Assembly: GCA_964058845.1 (NCBI GenBank)
Contig: CAXKVR010000034.1
Location: 496,001 to 560,000 of the forward strand
Direction of reading: 5' to 3'
Length of the DNA stretch: 64,000 nucleotides
From: Carex sylvatica
Taxonomy: Eukaryota > Streptophyta > Magnoliopsida > Poales > Cyperaceae
Position 1 is the first letter of the stretch. Every line of letters begins with the position of its first letter. Positions 32,338 to 43,364 of the stretch are shown piece after piece. The notes under the pieces are model-generated. The model had not been told where the DNA came from. It did no database searches and saw only the letters and a list, made by a program, of their open reading frames with translations. Position numbers and translations under genes: made by a program.

Positions 32338-34635
32338 TCAAACAAAGGCAGATACAATTGGACTGCTAACCACATGCTTCCCTCCAATTTCAATCCAGTT
32401 TAAAAACCCAAAATTCCCCAGAATATTACCTGTTGTACCCCCTCCCTTGCCTTTTACACTCACATCCACTCTAACATAAAATTCTTGCTTGCTTCTTTTC
32501 CCCTTAAAAGACAGAACAGGAGGTGTCACCACCACCTTCAGCCCTGCCGGAGCATTCACAACCGCACGATATTTCGATGGTGAATCTTCAACATTTGTCA
32601 AAACCCGTTTAAACGAACCACTCACTTCACTAGTCCCATTCATGATTACAATAAATGATGGATAGTTTAAGTCAAGGCTGGCCTTTCCACATTTATACCC
32701 ATGCTTATGAGTAATAACTCCGATTTGACGGCTCGTATACCTAAGCCCACATAAAAATTCAATATACTCTTCAGAGCCCGTGTCGTAGACCAAACCCGGA
32801 TCCATGGCACTGCTAGGGTTTATATGCCCACCTCCAAAATCTAACGGACTTGCAACTGTTGAATCCACCATGTTGGTTATTGGTTTGCCCGTGTTATCTA
32901 TTATATCTGCTGTAGTCATCATGGCAGAGCGAACTGCTGCCGGGCTCCAGTCGGGATGAATCGAATGTAGCAATGCAACAACTCCTGCTACATGTGGAGT
33001 CGCCATGGACGTGCCTGAATCTAACTTGAAGTCTGAATATAAGTTCTGACTTCCTATCATTTGCACAAATTTGTTCGGTACCCATGCTGCCAGGATATTG
33101 AATCCCGGTGCCATGATATCAGGCTTGAGAACCGATGGGCTGATATAATTCGGGCCTCGAGAGGAGAAATAGGCTACTTGAGGGGCTGGTTTAAGGCCCA
33201 ATTCGGTTTCTCCAAAAATTAAACTGGCTTTAGCTGTCCTTCCCTCCATGATATATTTCTTGATGCCTTGCACATCTATTGGATCAATTATGACAGCCGG
33301 TACGTTGTACTCACCTGGCAAGAGAAACGTTTTCTTATTATCAACAATAATGACCCCAAGGGCCCCACATCGGTTGGCCTCAGATATTTGGTTGCTCATA
33401 TCATCACCGGCTGAGCAAAACACTATCTTCCCTTTCACTGTTGTTGCATTGAGAGCGGAAAAATCACACGATTCCATGTGCTTATTACCACGGCCGTAGT
33501 AGAGGTCCCCGTCATATACAGTTTTGTTTGAAGGGAAGATGGAACGACCATGGATGCTCTTCGAGTTATCTCCTAGAGTAACTTTTGCAAAGAAATCACG
33601 ATCAACTGTGCCGGCAGCCACTGTCGTGATCCACGGTGCCCCGTTCAGTACACTGTAAGCCATGCCGTCATTTCCAGCGGCACATACAACAACAATTCCC
33701 TTCTCCATTGCAGCAAAAGCGCCGACTGCTATGACATTCATGTAATAGTCCATGTTGGGGAAGCCTAAAGATAACGAGAGAACATCGACTCCATCAAATA
33801 TTGCTTGATCTATAGCAGCTAATACATCTGTTGCTGCTGCTTTTTGAGTTTCATCATTAAATATGGCCTTGTAAACTGATAATCGGGCCATCGGGGCAAT
33901 CCCTCGTGCACTGCCATAAGCATACCCGAAGTAGCTTGCACCTGGCACAGGGCTTCCTGCCGCAGTCGACGCTGTGTGGGTCCCATGACCTAAGAAGTCC
34001 CTCGGCGAGTCGTAGTCATTTTTTCTCGACACTTTATTGCCAGATTGCTTGAACCCCTTGCTAAAAAACTGGGCACCGATAAGTTTACGATTACATAAAG
34101 AAGAATTGAACTGGGTCCCGCTTTTGCACTTCCCCTTCCACCTTTCTGGGACGAGTGGCATGCCTTCATCATTGAAACTCTTACTTTCTGGCCATATGCC
34201 GGTATCTATGATTCCAATGACCACATCAGATCCATGATTTGATGCCTCCGACACACCCAAATTGGGTTTAATCCCCAAAAATTCGGGAGTATGCGTAGTT
34301 AGTAATTGAGCATATGACTCGGGGAAAGTTGCAACATGGCCATGGGTTTGTTCAATTTGGGTTAGTTGAGAATCTGTCAGCATGGCACTAAAGCCGTGCA
34401 TGGCATGAGTATATGTGTAGAGGTGTGTCGGTGCATCTCGATCGTTCAACGAAACTGACAGGGAAGAGAGCATTGAAAAGTACCAACTCTCATGTGTGGC
34501 GAAAGGTGATGGCATGGTGGATACATCCATTTGGATTATGTACGGCCGGAGATCGTCGGATTGTGACGTTTTCATGCATGGCAGAAAGATAAAGGAGAGA
34601 ATAATCAGTAGAATGACATGGCAGTTATGAACCAT
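32338..34635 (-). CDS. Subtilisin-like serine protease, SBT1 type (SBT1.9/tomato SBT3-like)
   Basis: Complete intronless gene of 765 aa, the usual length for plant subtilases. A signal peptide (about 1-26) is followed by an I9 propeptide (PYIIQMDVST to about residue 113) and the S8 domain, which starts after the conserved TTHTPEFLG. The catalytic triad is intact: Asp144 in GIIDTGIWPES, His217 in GHGTHTAST, Ser543 in GTSMATPHVAG, with the oxyanion Asn322 in CAAGNDG. A PA domain lies between His and Ser (about 370-470), and the C-terminal fibronectin-III-like domain holds LNYPSFIV and RVLTNV. It should be secreted to the apoplast and self-process. No frameshift or missing residue is seen. Sub-family assignment is from memory of SBT1.9 and tomato SBT3 sequences; endopeptidase function is well supported, the substrate is not. 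Confidence 0.96.
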   Translation of the reverse strand: MVHNCHVILLIILSFIFLPCMKTSQSDDLRPYIIQMDVSTMPSPFATHESWYFSMLSSLSVSLNDRDAPTHLYTYTHAMHGFSAMLTDSQLTQIEQTHGHVATFPESYAQLLTTHTPEFLGIKPNLGVSEASNHGSDVVIGIIDTGIWPESKSFNDEGMPLVPERWKGKCKSGTQFNSSLCNRKLIGAQFFSKGFKQSGNKVSRKNDYDSPRDFLGHGTHTASTAAGSPVPGASYFGYAYGSARGIAPMARLSVYKAIFNDETQKAAATDVLAAIDQAIFDGVDVLSLSLGFPNMDYYMNVIAVGAFAAMEKGIVVVCAAGNDGMAYSVLNGAPWITTVAAGTVDRDFFAKVTLGDNSKSIHGRSIFPSNKTVYDGDLYYGRGNKHMESCDFSALNATTVKGKIVFCSAGDDMSNQISEANRCGALGVIIVDNKKTFLLPGEYNVPAVIIDPIDVQGIKKYIMEGRTAKASLIFGETELGLKPAPQVAYFSSRGPNYISPSVLKPDIMAPGFNILAAWVPNKFVQMIGSQNLYSDFKLDSGTSMATPHVAGVVALLHSIHPDWSPAAVRSAMMTTADIIDNTGKPITNMVDSTVASPLDFGGGHINPSSAMDPGLVYDTGSEEYIEFLCGLRYTSRQIGVITHKHGYKCGKASLDLNYPSFIVIMNGTSEVSGSFKRVLTNVEDSPSKYRAVVNAPAGLKVVVTPPVLSFKGKRSKQEFYVRVDVSVKGKGGGTTGNILGNFGFLNWIEIGGKHVVSSPIVSAFV

Positions 34636-35035
34636 GGTTGAACTGGTGGTACAAGGTACAAGTGAGAGTAGTAGGGTTTTAAACCGTTTGTGGAGTGTAC
34701 TTGACTATTACTCCTTGTCATTTTCATGATTAAAGTGATTTCATAATCATCAGTGCAAATTCCTGCGTTGGTGGTTATAAAGTGGGCATCATATTAATAA
34801 TTTCCCTATGGATAGAGGTCTTGATTTCTGTTTTGCTTCATATTGCTTTATGAAATCCTAGTGGTGTGCTCAATTAATTAAGCAAAGCATATTTTCCTTT
34901 TGGTATTAAGTATTAACTAAAGTTTGGTAATGGAATTGGACCCAACTTCAGTAAGTATATCACAGAGAGGTATTGAACATATGGTGTTTTTTCAAAAAAA
35001 GAAAAAAAAAAAAAATCAGTATTCATTATAGCAGA
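34636..35035 (-). promoter_or_regulatory. Upstream region of the subtilase gene
   Basis: About 400 bp between the subtilase ATG and the copia insertion at 35041; it must contain the proximal promoter. The first bases upstream of the ATG include TTTAAAACCC on the minus strand, but no TATA box can be assigned with confidence. Confidence 0.3.
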
Positions 35036-35040
35036 GTTTT

Positions 35041-35387
35041 TGTTAGAAAAAATAAATAACAAAAAACACAAGCACTTCCTTGAAGCTCTCTTCCTAACCG
35101 ATTTTTGTTCAATCAAAAATTTCATTACAAGGAGAATTCATCTCTCTTTTCTTTCTTAATTTTATTTCTCTACTCCCTCTCTTTTTATTCTTTTCTGTAA
35201 CCACTATATTTAGAAACTAAATATTACAAAATCTTCTTTTACAATTTTGACAGATCATGCAGTATACATCTTTCTATATTCTATTCAATATAAGGCCAAG
35301 GCTAGATGCTCAATTTCTTTATTCTTCAACCTTCCTTCTTTGACTTGATACTGCAAATAATTCTGGTGCCAGCTTGTCCATTCAATA
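35041..35387 (-). repeat. 3' LTR of copia element 1
   Basis: On the plus strand it begins TGTTAGAAAA and ends CCATTCAATA, matching the 5' LTR at 40351-40698 with only scattered differences, the clearest cluster being near 35080-35100. Confidence 0.92.
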
Positions 35388-35394
35388 CTCCCTC

Positions 35395-38300
35395 TCAAGT
35401 TGGCGCATAGATATCTGTCATGTCCAGCCGTTCAATTGATTCGATGAACACTTTGCTAGATACAAGTTTTATTAGTACATCTGCCAGTTGTTCACTAGAC
35501 TGTACAAATGGCATTGTTATAATTTTAGCCTCCAATTTTTCTTTGATGAAATGCCTATCCACTTCAACGTATTTTGTTTGGTCATGCTGCACCGGGTTAT
35601 GAGCGATGTCGATGACAGCTTTATTATCACAAAGTAGTCTCATTTCGGATCTTGGTTCAAAATCTAGTTATGTTAAAAATTTCTTTAACCATAATAGTTC
35701 ACATATTGCTTTAACCATTTCTCTAAATTCTGATTCTGCACTGGAGAGTGCAACAACGTTCTATTTTTTGCTCTTCCATGTTACTAGGTTTTCACCTACA
35801 AACGTGAAGTATCCCGCTGTTGATTTTCGATCCATCACACACCCTGCCTAATCTGCATCACCATAAGCCATTATATTCAAGTGTGAATTTTTCGTAAATG
35901 TAATACCTTTTCTTGGTGCGCCTTTTAAGTACTTAAGGATTCTCATCACCGCCTCTAAATGTTCTTCCTTGGGAGAATGCATAAACTGACTAACAACGCT
36001 CACGGCGTATGCAATGTCAGGTCTAGTGTGAGATAAATAAATCAGTTTTTCGACTAGTCTTTGGTATCTTTCTATGTTGGTCGGTGTGTGATCTGAATAG
36101 GCATCTAATTTAAAGTTTAGAACCATTGGAGTATCAACCGGTTTACAATCTAACATACCCACTTCAGTAAGAAGATCAAGTATATATTTTCTTTGAAATA
36201 AATAAATACCTTCCTTATTTCGAGATACCTCAATACCTAAAAAATATTTCAGTCCACCTAAGTTTTTCATCTCAAATTTCTTGGACAATTTTCCTTCTAG
36301 GTTTTGAATCTCACTTCTATCATTGCCTGTTATAATCATATCATCGACATAGATTATCAAAACTGCAGTTTTACCTTGGCTCCTTTTAACGAACATTGTG
36401 TGATCAGATTCACTTTGAACATACCCATATCTTTTCATTGCCTGATAGAAACGTCCGAACCACGCTCTTGGTGACTGCTTTAGTCCATATAATGCTTTCT
36501 TCAGTCTACATACCTTGTTTGCACTGGTTGTCGACTAATAGCCTGGAGGTATTTCCATATAAATCTCTTCCTTCAATTCTCCATGATTAGGCGGAGCCAG
36601 ACTTTCTGATTATGGGGGTCAATCGTGAATGGGAGTCAATCATATGAAATTTTTATGCTGCGAATGGGGGTCAATTTACCGTATCAGTAGCATTTTATTC
36701 TAAATTATATAGAAAATTGTATATAAATACAAAAAATTTAAAAACAAATGGGGGTCAATTGACCCCTATTGACTCTTACTCCCTCCGCCTCTGTCCATGA
36801 AGAAATGCATTATTTACATCAAATTGGTGCAATGGCCAGTCCAAATTTGCTACAAGAGATAAAAGAACTCTAATAGAATTTAATTTAGCAACTGGAAAAA
36901 AAGTTTCTTTAAAGTCAATTCCGTATGTTTGAGTGTAACCTTTTGCGACTATTCTGGCTTTTTACCTTTTAATTTTCCCATGTACATCATACTTCACAGT
37001 GTACACCCATTTGCACCCTACTGGTTTTTTTCCCACCAGTAGATCTGTTATTTCCCATGTTTCATTCTTTTCCAATGCATTCATTTCAACATCCATTGCA
37101 TTGACCCATTTCGGATCATTTCTAGCTTCTTCTAATTTTTCTGGTATGATTATAGATGAAATCTAATTCACAAATCCTTTTAAAGGTTCAGTCAAACCGG
37201 TTGTGGTGGTATACTTTGCAATTGGGTATCTTTCTTTACTTGTCCCATCCTCCAGGACATATATTTTTGGTGGTTGTCATCTATTACTCCTTGGTGGCAA
37301 TTTAAATCTTGTTTCAAGAGAACTTACCTTAGAATTATCCTCAAGAGATTTGGGCCTGTGTGGTACATCTTCAGATTGTATTACCTCTTCGATTTGTATA
37401 TCAGGATTCTCCAGAGCAGCAGTTATTTCTAGATCTTCCCTAGTACTAGCCGAATTTCTTGCATGATCCAAGTGATCCGATAAAATTGGATTTCCATTTT
37501 CTGGAGCCGAGTCAGTGACTCCCTCTGGAGCTGAGATAGCGACCCTCTCTGGAGCCAAGTTTGGAGTTGTATTTTGGGAAGAGTTTTGGGAAATAATGTC
37601 TACATATGTTAGGAAATTAAAATCCAAATCTTCTTGATTCTCCTCCCTAAATTGAAATTTTAATTGTCTTATAGAAATATTCATGTTCTAGGAAAGTCAC
37701 ATTCATTGAGATATAAAATTTCTGTGTAATGGGATTGTAGCATTTAAACCCTTTTTTATTTTGTCCAACACCAAAAAAAACACATTTTTCTGCTCTGGAA
37801 TCAAGTTTTGAACGAAATTCTTTTTGTAGATGCACGTATACTGTGCAACCAAAGATTTTTGGAATTAGATTAAGCACCGAGTTTAATTTCATGTGTTCAG
37901 AAAAAACTTAAAGTGGTGTTTTAAAATCATTCACTCGAGTTGGTGTTCGATTCATTAGGTACACAACAAATTATCCCAGAGAATTTTTGGTACATTACTT
38001 TCAATTAAGAGAGCTCGGAAAATTTCAAGAATGTGTCGGTTCTTTCGTTCGGCAACGCCGTTTTGTTGAAGTGTTCCTACACAAGAGATTTCATGTAGTA
38101 TTCCTTTTTCTTTAAAAAACAACTACAATTCCTGATTCACATATTCGGTTCGTTATCACTGCGAATTACCTTAATATCTCTCTCAAACTGTGTTTTTACC
38201 ATTGTAATAAAATCTTTAAATACATTTTTCACCTCAGCTTTGATTTTTAACAAATACAACCATGTCATTCGGGAACAATCGTCAATTAGACTTAAATACC

Positions 38301-40217
38301 ATCTATACCCAGATTTAGACATTATCGGGGATGGTCCCCACACATCGGTATGTATCAAATCAAAAGGCGTAAGTTTTTTATTGTAATTTGCTAAATAAGT
38401 TGAACGATGGCTCTTTGCCTTAATACAAGTTTCACACACAAATTGTTCGTTATTTGAGTCATTAAAAAAATTAGGAAAGGGCTTTTGCATATACCCAAAT
38501 GAGAGATGACCTAATCTTTTATGCCATAACCAGATTTTCTCTTTCAAATTTGTAGAATCAAAACTTAACAAATATTCTCCAGTCTTCATAGTGTCCAGGT
38601 AATACAATCTTCCTCTTCTAGTACCACGGTCCAAAATCTTTTTGGTTTGGATATCCTGAAAAATACAATAGTCTGGAAAAATGAGAATCACACAATTCAA
38701 TTCCTTTGTTAGTTGCCCAATTAAAATAAGTTTTGAAGACAGGGATGGAACCATTAGGGTATTTGTGAGAATCATGTGTGAGGATAATGGCACGTCTCCG
38801 GCACCACTTACTGGATAACATATACCATTTGCGTTAAAAATGCCATTCTTTCTAGGTTTTCTAAAGTTCATGAGATCTTTTTCCGAGTATGTCATATAAT
38901 CTGTAGCTCCTGAATCTAATACCCATTCTCCTGCTGTTGAAAAATTACAAATAACATCAAAATTACCTTGATCATAGTACCAGATGTACCTGCAGTATAA
39001 CCACCGAAGCTAGCTACATGGAGTCCTGCCGCTTGATTTCCCCCTTGTCCAGAGTATTGGCCAGTCTCTCCTTGAGTCCACCCATTGCTTGACTCGGACC
39101 AATACAATTTCTGACTGTGCTCACCAGGTTGAGTAGGTGTACTTCCAGGAGCCTGCACTTGGACTTGTGGCACTTGTTGTGTAGAATTACCCCCACTATC
39201 TGAATGCGCAATAGATACCTGGCATTTCCCCGGCCAACTATTTTTTCCCCTTTGTTTATTTTTAAACTATTCGGGATAGCCCACTAGTTGAAAACATTGT
39301 TCTTTAGTATGTCCCTTTTTCCCACAGTGAATGCATTTCAATCCATATTTCTCAACATAAGAAGAGTTTCAGTTAGAACTATGGTTTACCTCAAAATTTC
39401 TTTGTGCTTTAGAGACCATTGCTTTGGATGGTTCCCTCGTCTCCCTTGTTCATAATTTCTTGTCTCGAGGCTTCTTTTCTCACTCTAGCAAATGCTTGCT
39501 CTATGGTTGGAAATGGTGTCATTTGTAACACATTTGCTCGTTCACCATTGAGTTTATCATCAAGGCCATCCAAAAAATATAAACACGAGATTCTTGAATA
39601 AACTTATCAAATTTCTCTATATTTGTTGCACACATCATAGGATTAGGTCGACGAAAATCAATCTCTAACCAAAGGTCTTGTAATTCATTGTAATATTCTT
39701 CGATGTTTCTACCATATTGTTTCACCTTATTTACCCGTTTGTTTAGATCAAATACCTGAGCGGTATCACTACCATCGTAGAACGTTGTTGCAATAGCGTC
39801 CCACACCTCCTTTGCTGTTGGATATCAAAGAAATTTGCCATACAGACTAATATCAAGTGAGTTGCAGATCCAACCTTTTACCATTGTGTCGTCAATATCC
39901 CACTTCTCAAACAATGGATTGTTAGCAGCTAGAGGAGGTTCAGTGATGTATTTAAGCTTTTGGCGTCCCTTGATGTACATCCTCACGGATTGTGACCACA
40001 GGGAATAATTTTTGTCATCTAGTTTAATAGGGATATTAGAAGGATTCAATGATGTTTCTACTACAGGAGATGGAAGCGAAGAAATCAGTGGTGGTGGCAA
40101 GGTGTTGGAGGAAGTTTGTTGCATAACCATCAATTGGTTTTGCTGTACAGTAATCACTTAATCTTTCGATTAGGGTTGCTATTTCAGAGAATTCACCAGA
40201 ATTGGTTGCCATGGCGG
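35395..40217 (-). pseudogene. Copia element 1 gag-pol polyprotein remnant
   Basis: From 40217 down: gag start with a frame change near 40155, UBN2-like gag (LDDKNYSLWSQSVRMYIKG, then an in-frame stop before PTAKEVWDAIATTFYDG), a zinc knuckle CIHCGKKGHTKEQC at about 39330-39290, GAG-pre-integrase (KIWLWHKRLGHLSFGYM), integrase (TDVWGPSP, DDCSRMTWLYLL, IRSDN then a stop), reverse transcriptase (LIIYVDDMIITG at 36360-36320) and RNase H (MRLLCDNKAVIDIAHNPVQHDQTKYVEVDRHFI, 35643-35545). Several stops and frameshifts and a MITE at 36587-36794 make it non-functional. Confidence 0.88.
36587..36794. mobile_element. 208-bp MITE inserted in copia 1, TSD CCATGA
   Basis: Direct repeats CCATGA at 36581-36586 and 36795-36800 flank a segment with inverted ends (AGGCGGAGCCAGA at the left, CCGCCTCTGT at the right) and the internal phrase GGGGGTCAATTGACCCC. 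Removing it and one repeat restores the copia reading NAFLHG followed by ELKEEIYMEIPPG across the junction, which proves insertion after the copia element. Confidence 0.85.
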
Positions 40218-40350
40218 AAAGGAGAGAAAAACAGAGGGATCAATTTTAGCAGCGAAACACCAGAGATCTAGGATTGAATGAGGTATCTAGATCACCTTCG
40301 GTATAACCATCAGCAATCCGTACCTCAAAATAATTCCCGTTCTGATACCA

Positions 40351-40698
40351 TGTTAGAAAAATTAAATAACAAAAAACACAAGCACTCCCTTGAAACTCCC
40401 TTCCCACCCAATTTTTATTCAATCAAAAATTTCATTACATAGGAGAATTCATCTCTCTTTTCTTTCTTAATTTTATTTCTCTACTCCCTCTCTTTTTATT
40501 CTTTTCTGTAACCACTATATTTAGAAACTAAATATTACAAAATCTTCTTTTACAATTTTGACAGATCATGCAGTATACATCTTTCTATATTCTATTCAAT
40601 ATACGGCCAAGGCTAGATGCTCAATTCCTTTATTCTTCAACCTTCCTTCTTTGACTTGATACTGCAAATAATTATGGTGCTAGCTTGTCCATTCAATA
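40351..40698 (-). repeat. 5' LTR of copia element 1
   Basis: Partner of 35041-35387. On the minus strand it ends TCTAACA and is followed at once by the Met-tRNA primer-binding site TGGTATCAGA, which fixes the boundary. Confidence 0.92.
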
Positions 40699-40703
40699 GT
40701 TTT

Positions 40704-41248
40704 CCAAGATTTTCATATTTTAGGGGTGTTTGCTTGTGTGCTTAAATACATTATTAGCGATGGGATTACTGTTAATTGGAAGGTTTCCTGGTTCTGTTTA
40801 CACTATTGGTGCAAGACAACCTATGCAAATTAAAGTACATTAATCTTGGCATTACATTCATTTTCATATCTAGACAATCTATTGCATGCAGAGGGGAAGA
40901 TGATAATTAGGCTCTTGATTCCTCAGATTTACAGAATTCAAGGGACTATCCTGGGTGAATACAATTAAAAGCTATGGACTCCCGTTTGATCTTAGCCGTT
41001 TGATTTACTCATCCAATTAATAAATTCCTAGAAATGAAAAGGAGCTGAGATCAGAAAAGTCACCATTTTTTTTAGCTGTATCATAGAAAATTAAATTTAA
41101 ATAATGAAATATAAATCCTCCTATTCACCAAAATATTACGGAAGCTGATCCGCTATTTAAAGAGAGGCTGCACTCAGTATCTGTTACCTGAGAAATTGGG
41201 TTAACAATAAGAATACAATATAATTTACTCGGCTATAAGCCTATAATT
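40704..41248. other. Intergenic DNA, no gene seen
   Basis: Short AT-rich stretch between the copia element and a LINE fragment. Nothing recognisable. Confidence 0.4.
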
Positions 41249-41264
41249 CAGTGGGCGATTTGTA

Positions 41265-41971
41265 TTTTTTTTTTTTTTTTGACAATGTTGATAGAAGCTA
41301 TCAAATCAAAAAATAAAACAAAAATAATAAAAATTAGATCCATTGCCTCTCTTTACAGCCTTTCATATCTATCTTAATTTGTCCTTGCAAAATTTCATTC
41401 ACAAAATTTCCTCATGAATTCGATCAACTAAATTCATTGAAGCAACATCTTATCTCTAAAGATCTTTTCATTCCTTTGCTTCCACACAAACCATATGGTT
41501 ATGCTAAACCATACAATCCAACCTCTTTTATTTTGAATTCCAGCTGTCATAGCTGAATGCTTAGACCTGGACCAAGTCTGCTCAATAAAATCTCCTAACA
41601 CAATTAGTTTAAATCCCAAGCGATTAGACAATTGGCTCCAAACAGACCCTGCATAAGCACACTCAAAAAGTAAGTGGTTAGCAGTTTCACAAGCACATGT
41701 AGTGCAGAGAACACACGGTAGCTTACATGTAATTCCCCTTTTAGCCATTTGATCATGCGTGAGAATTTTTTGTTTCAATGGCAAGTAAACAAATATTCGC
41801 ACCTTCACGGGATCCTACACGTCCAAACCTTTGTGTAACTCCACCCTATCTTACCACCAGCCATCAAGGCTTGATAGGCCGAGGCAGCAGTGTAGGATCC
41901 ATGCGAAGTTCATCGTCAGTCTCTATGAGCTGCACTCTGGTGTGTATTGTAAGTAGTGGTGCAATGTACGG
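41265..41971 (-). mobile_element. 5'-truncated LINE, poly-A tail, about 16-bp TSD
   Basis: The minus-strand element ends in a poly-A tail (the T run at about 41265-41280 on the plus strand). Flanking direct repeats CAGTGG(G/A)CGATTTGTA at 41249-41264 and 41972-41987 match at 15 of 16 positions. It contains the zf-RVT segment typical of the end of plant LINE ORF2. Truncation at the 5' end is usual for LINE copies. Confidence 0.85.
41434..41808 (-). pseudogene. LINE ORF2 C-terminal fragment (zf-RVT domain)
   Basis: An open 124-aa stretch carries the zinc-binding reverse-transcriptase-associated motif: ILTHDQMAKRG, LPCVLCTTCACETANHLLFEC and IWFVWKQRNEKIF. This is the extreme C-terminal region of plant non-LTR retrotransposon reverse transcriptases. 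It lacks the RT and endonuclease parts, so it is a dead fragment and not a host gene. Confidence 0.88.
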
Positions 41972-41987
41972 CAGTGGACGATTTGTA

Positions 41988-42329
41988 ATTGTATAAATTT
42001 TTCTAATTATTGTATTTATTATTATAAATTATGATATTTTTTTAACATATAGTACTTCTAATTGAAATTTAGTCGCCTTATACTTAATTAAAGAATCCAA
42101 TTACCAAATATTCAACAATTTTAGTTTTGATATGTAGGGTTTTTTACTTATAAAAACGGACGGTGAAATTAGATTCAACAATTTATGACATGACGAAGTA
42201 AAAAAAAAGTTTGTCTTGTAATTAACAACTCACTATATTTAAATTATTATTCGATAAGATTTATTAAATTATACTGTAATGACATAAATTTCTGAATATT
42301 TTATACATAAAAAAATTATATCAATGGCT
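41988..42329. other. Intergenic DNA, no gene seen
   Basis: AT-rich spacer between the LINE and a hAT element. Nothing recognisable. Confidence 0.4.
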
Positions 42330-42337
42330 GGCCGCAC

Positions 42338-43120
42338 TAGGACTGGCAAAAAAGCTCGTGGCTCGTGGCCCGCTTGGTATTCACCCGTGACTCGATCGGT
42401 AACAGCTCGTTCGTTAGTGGATCGAGTTAAAATTAGTTCGCTCGCTACATACTCTAGCCAAAATTAACGAGTTTGAGTTTGGCCTAGCTTGGCACGAGCC
42501 AGCTCGGTCGTTAACGAGCGATTTAATATACATAGTTTAATCGGATCCGTTAACTTTAGATTGAAGATATTATGGTTTATGGATGTTATAGCCAGTGTTA
42601 TGGCAATTGCATTTTGGACTGTGTTTAAGTTGATTGGTAATTTTGTATGAAATATGTGTGAATTAATTATAAGCAATTAAGTTAATTTGTATGAATTTGT
42701 TTGATTTGGTATGCATGAATTTATTCTGTGAATATGTTTATATGAATTTAGAATTTTGATATATTTGTATGTATGAATTTAGCTGTAAACTTAATTTATA
42801 GTAGTTGATTTACTTAATTACGATTGAATTAAGAGTATTTCTCAGTAATTAGTCATATAAATATTATTTTATTTTAGTCATAATTGATAAGATGTGTTAT
42901 GAAAATTTAAGATATAGTAGAAAAGAAAATATTCAAATTTAAAAATCTGCCAAGCTAGTAACGAACTAGCTCGGCTCGCTCAGACAAGTCACGAATCGGT
43001 CTTGAGCAATAATTTTAGTTCGGAATCTAAAATTCAAACTCGCTCGCTCAGCTTGATACACCAATAAATCGAGTACGAGTATGGCCTAACTCGCTCTTTA
43101 ACAGCTCGTTGCCACCCCTA
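42338..43120. mobile_element. Non-autonomous hAT element, perfect 8-bp TSD GGCCGCAC
   Basis: The ends are TAGGACTGGCAA at the left and TTGCCACCCCTA at the right, a near-perfect inverted pair. Identical 8-bp direct repeats GGCCGCAC lie at 42330-42337 and 43121-43128. Subterminal regions carry many CTCG/CGAG motifs (GCTCGTGGCTCG, AACAGCTCGTT) in both orientations, as in other hAT elements. It has no coding capacity. Confidence 0.92.
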
Positions 43121-43270
43121 GGCCGCACATTTGCTACGAGGAGAAAAGGTAACAACGGCTGGCCGCACATTTGCTAACATACGAGGAGAAAAAATAATAA
43201 AGTACATAAAAAAAGGATATTTGTAGACTATAGTCTAGAGCAATCGTTTATTTGTATTCTACATGTCTAG

Positions 43271-43364
43271 AGCACCAACAAAAAGATATTTTAAGTGGAA
43301 GTGTTTTCATGCTCGCGAGCACCAACAAAAAGATATTTCAAGTGGAAGTGTTTTCATGCTCGCA
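43271..43364. repeat. 47-bp perfect-phase tandem duplication
   Basis: Two copies of a 47-bp unit beginning AGCACCAACAAAAAGATATT and ending in CATGCTCGC, at 43271-43317 and 43318-43364, differ at very few positions (for example TTT against TTC). Just upstream, 43121-43195 holds another near-duplication built on GGCCGCACATTTGCT and ACGAGGAGAAAA. Confidence 0.85.

Larger units (their letters stand above)
35041..40698 (-). mobile_element. Ty1/copia LTR retrotransposon 1, complete in structure, dead
   Basis: A 5.66-kb element in minus orientation, flanked by 5-bp duplications GTTTT at 35036-35040 and 40699-40703. LTRs lie at 35041-35387 and 40351-40698. The primer-binding site next to the 5' LTR reads TGGTATCAGAACGGG (complement of initiator Met tRNA, ending at 40350), and the polypurine tract TTGAGAGGGAG abuts the 3' LTR. 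The inner order is gag, protease/integrase, reverse transcriptase, RNase H, as in copia elements. The coding part is broken by many stops and by a 208-bp MITE. The LTRs differ at roughly a dozen positions by eye, so the insertion is not recent. Confidence 0.93.
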
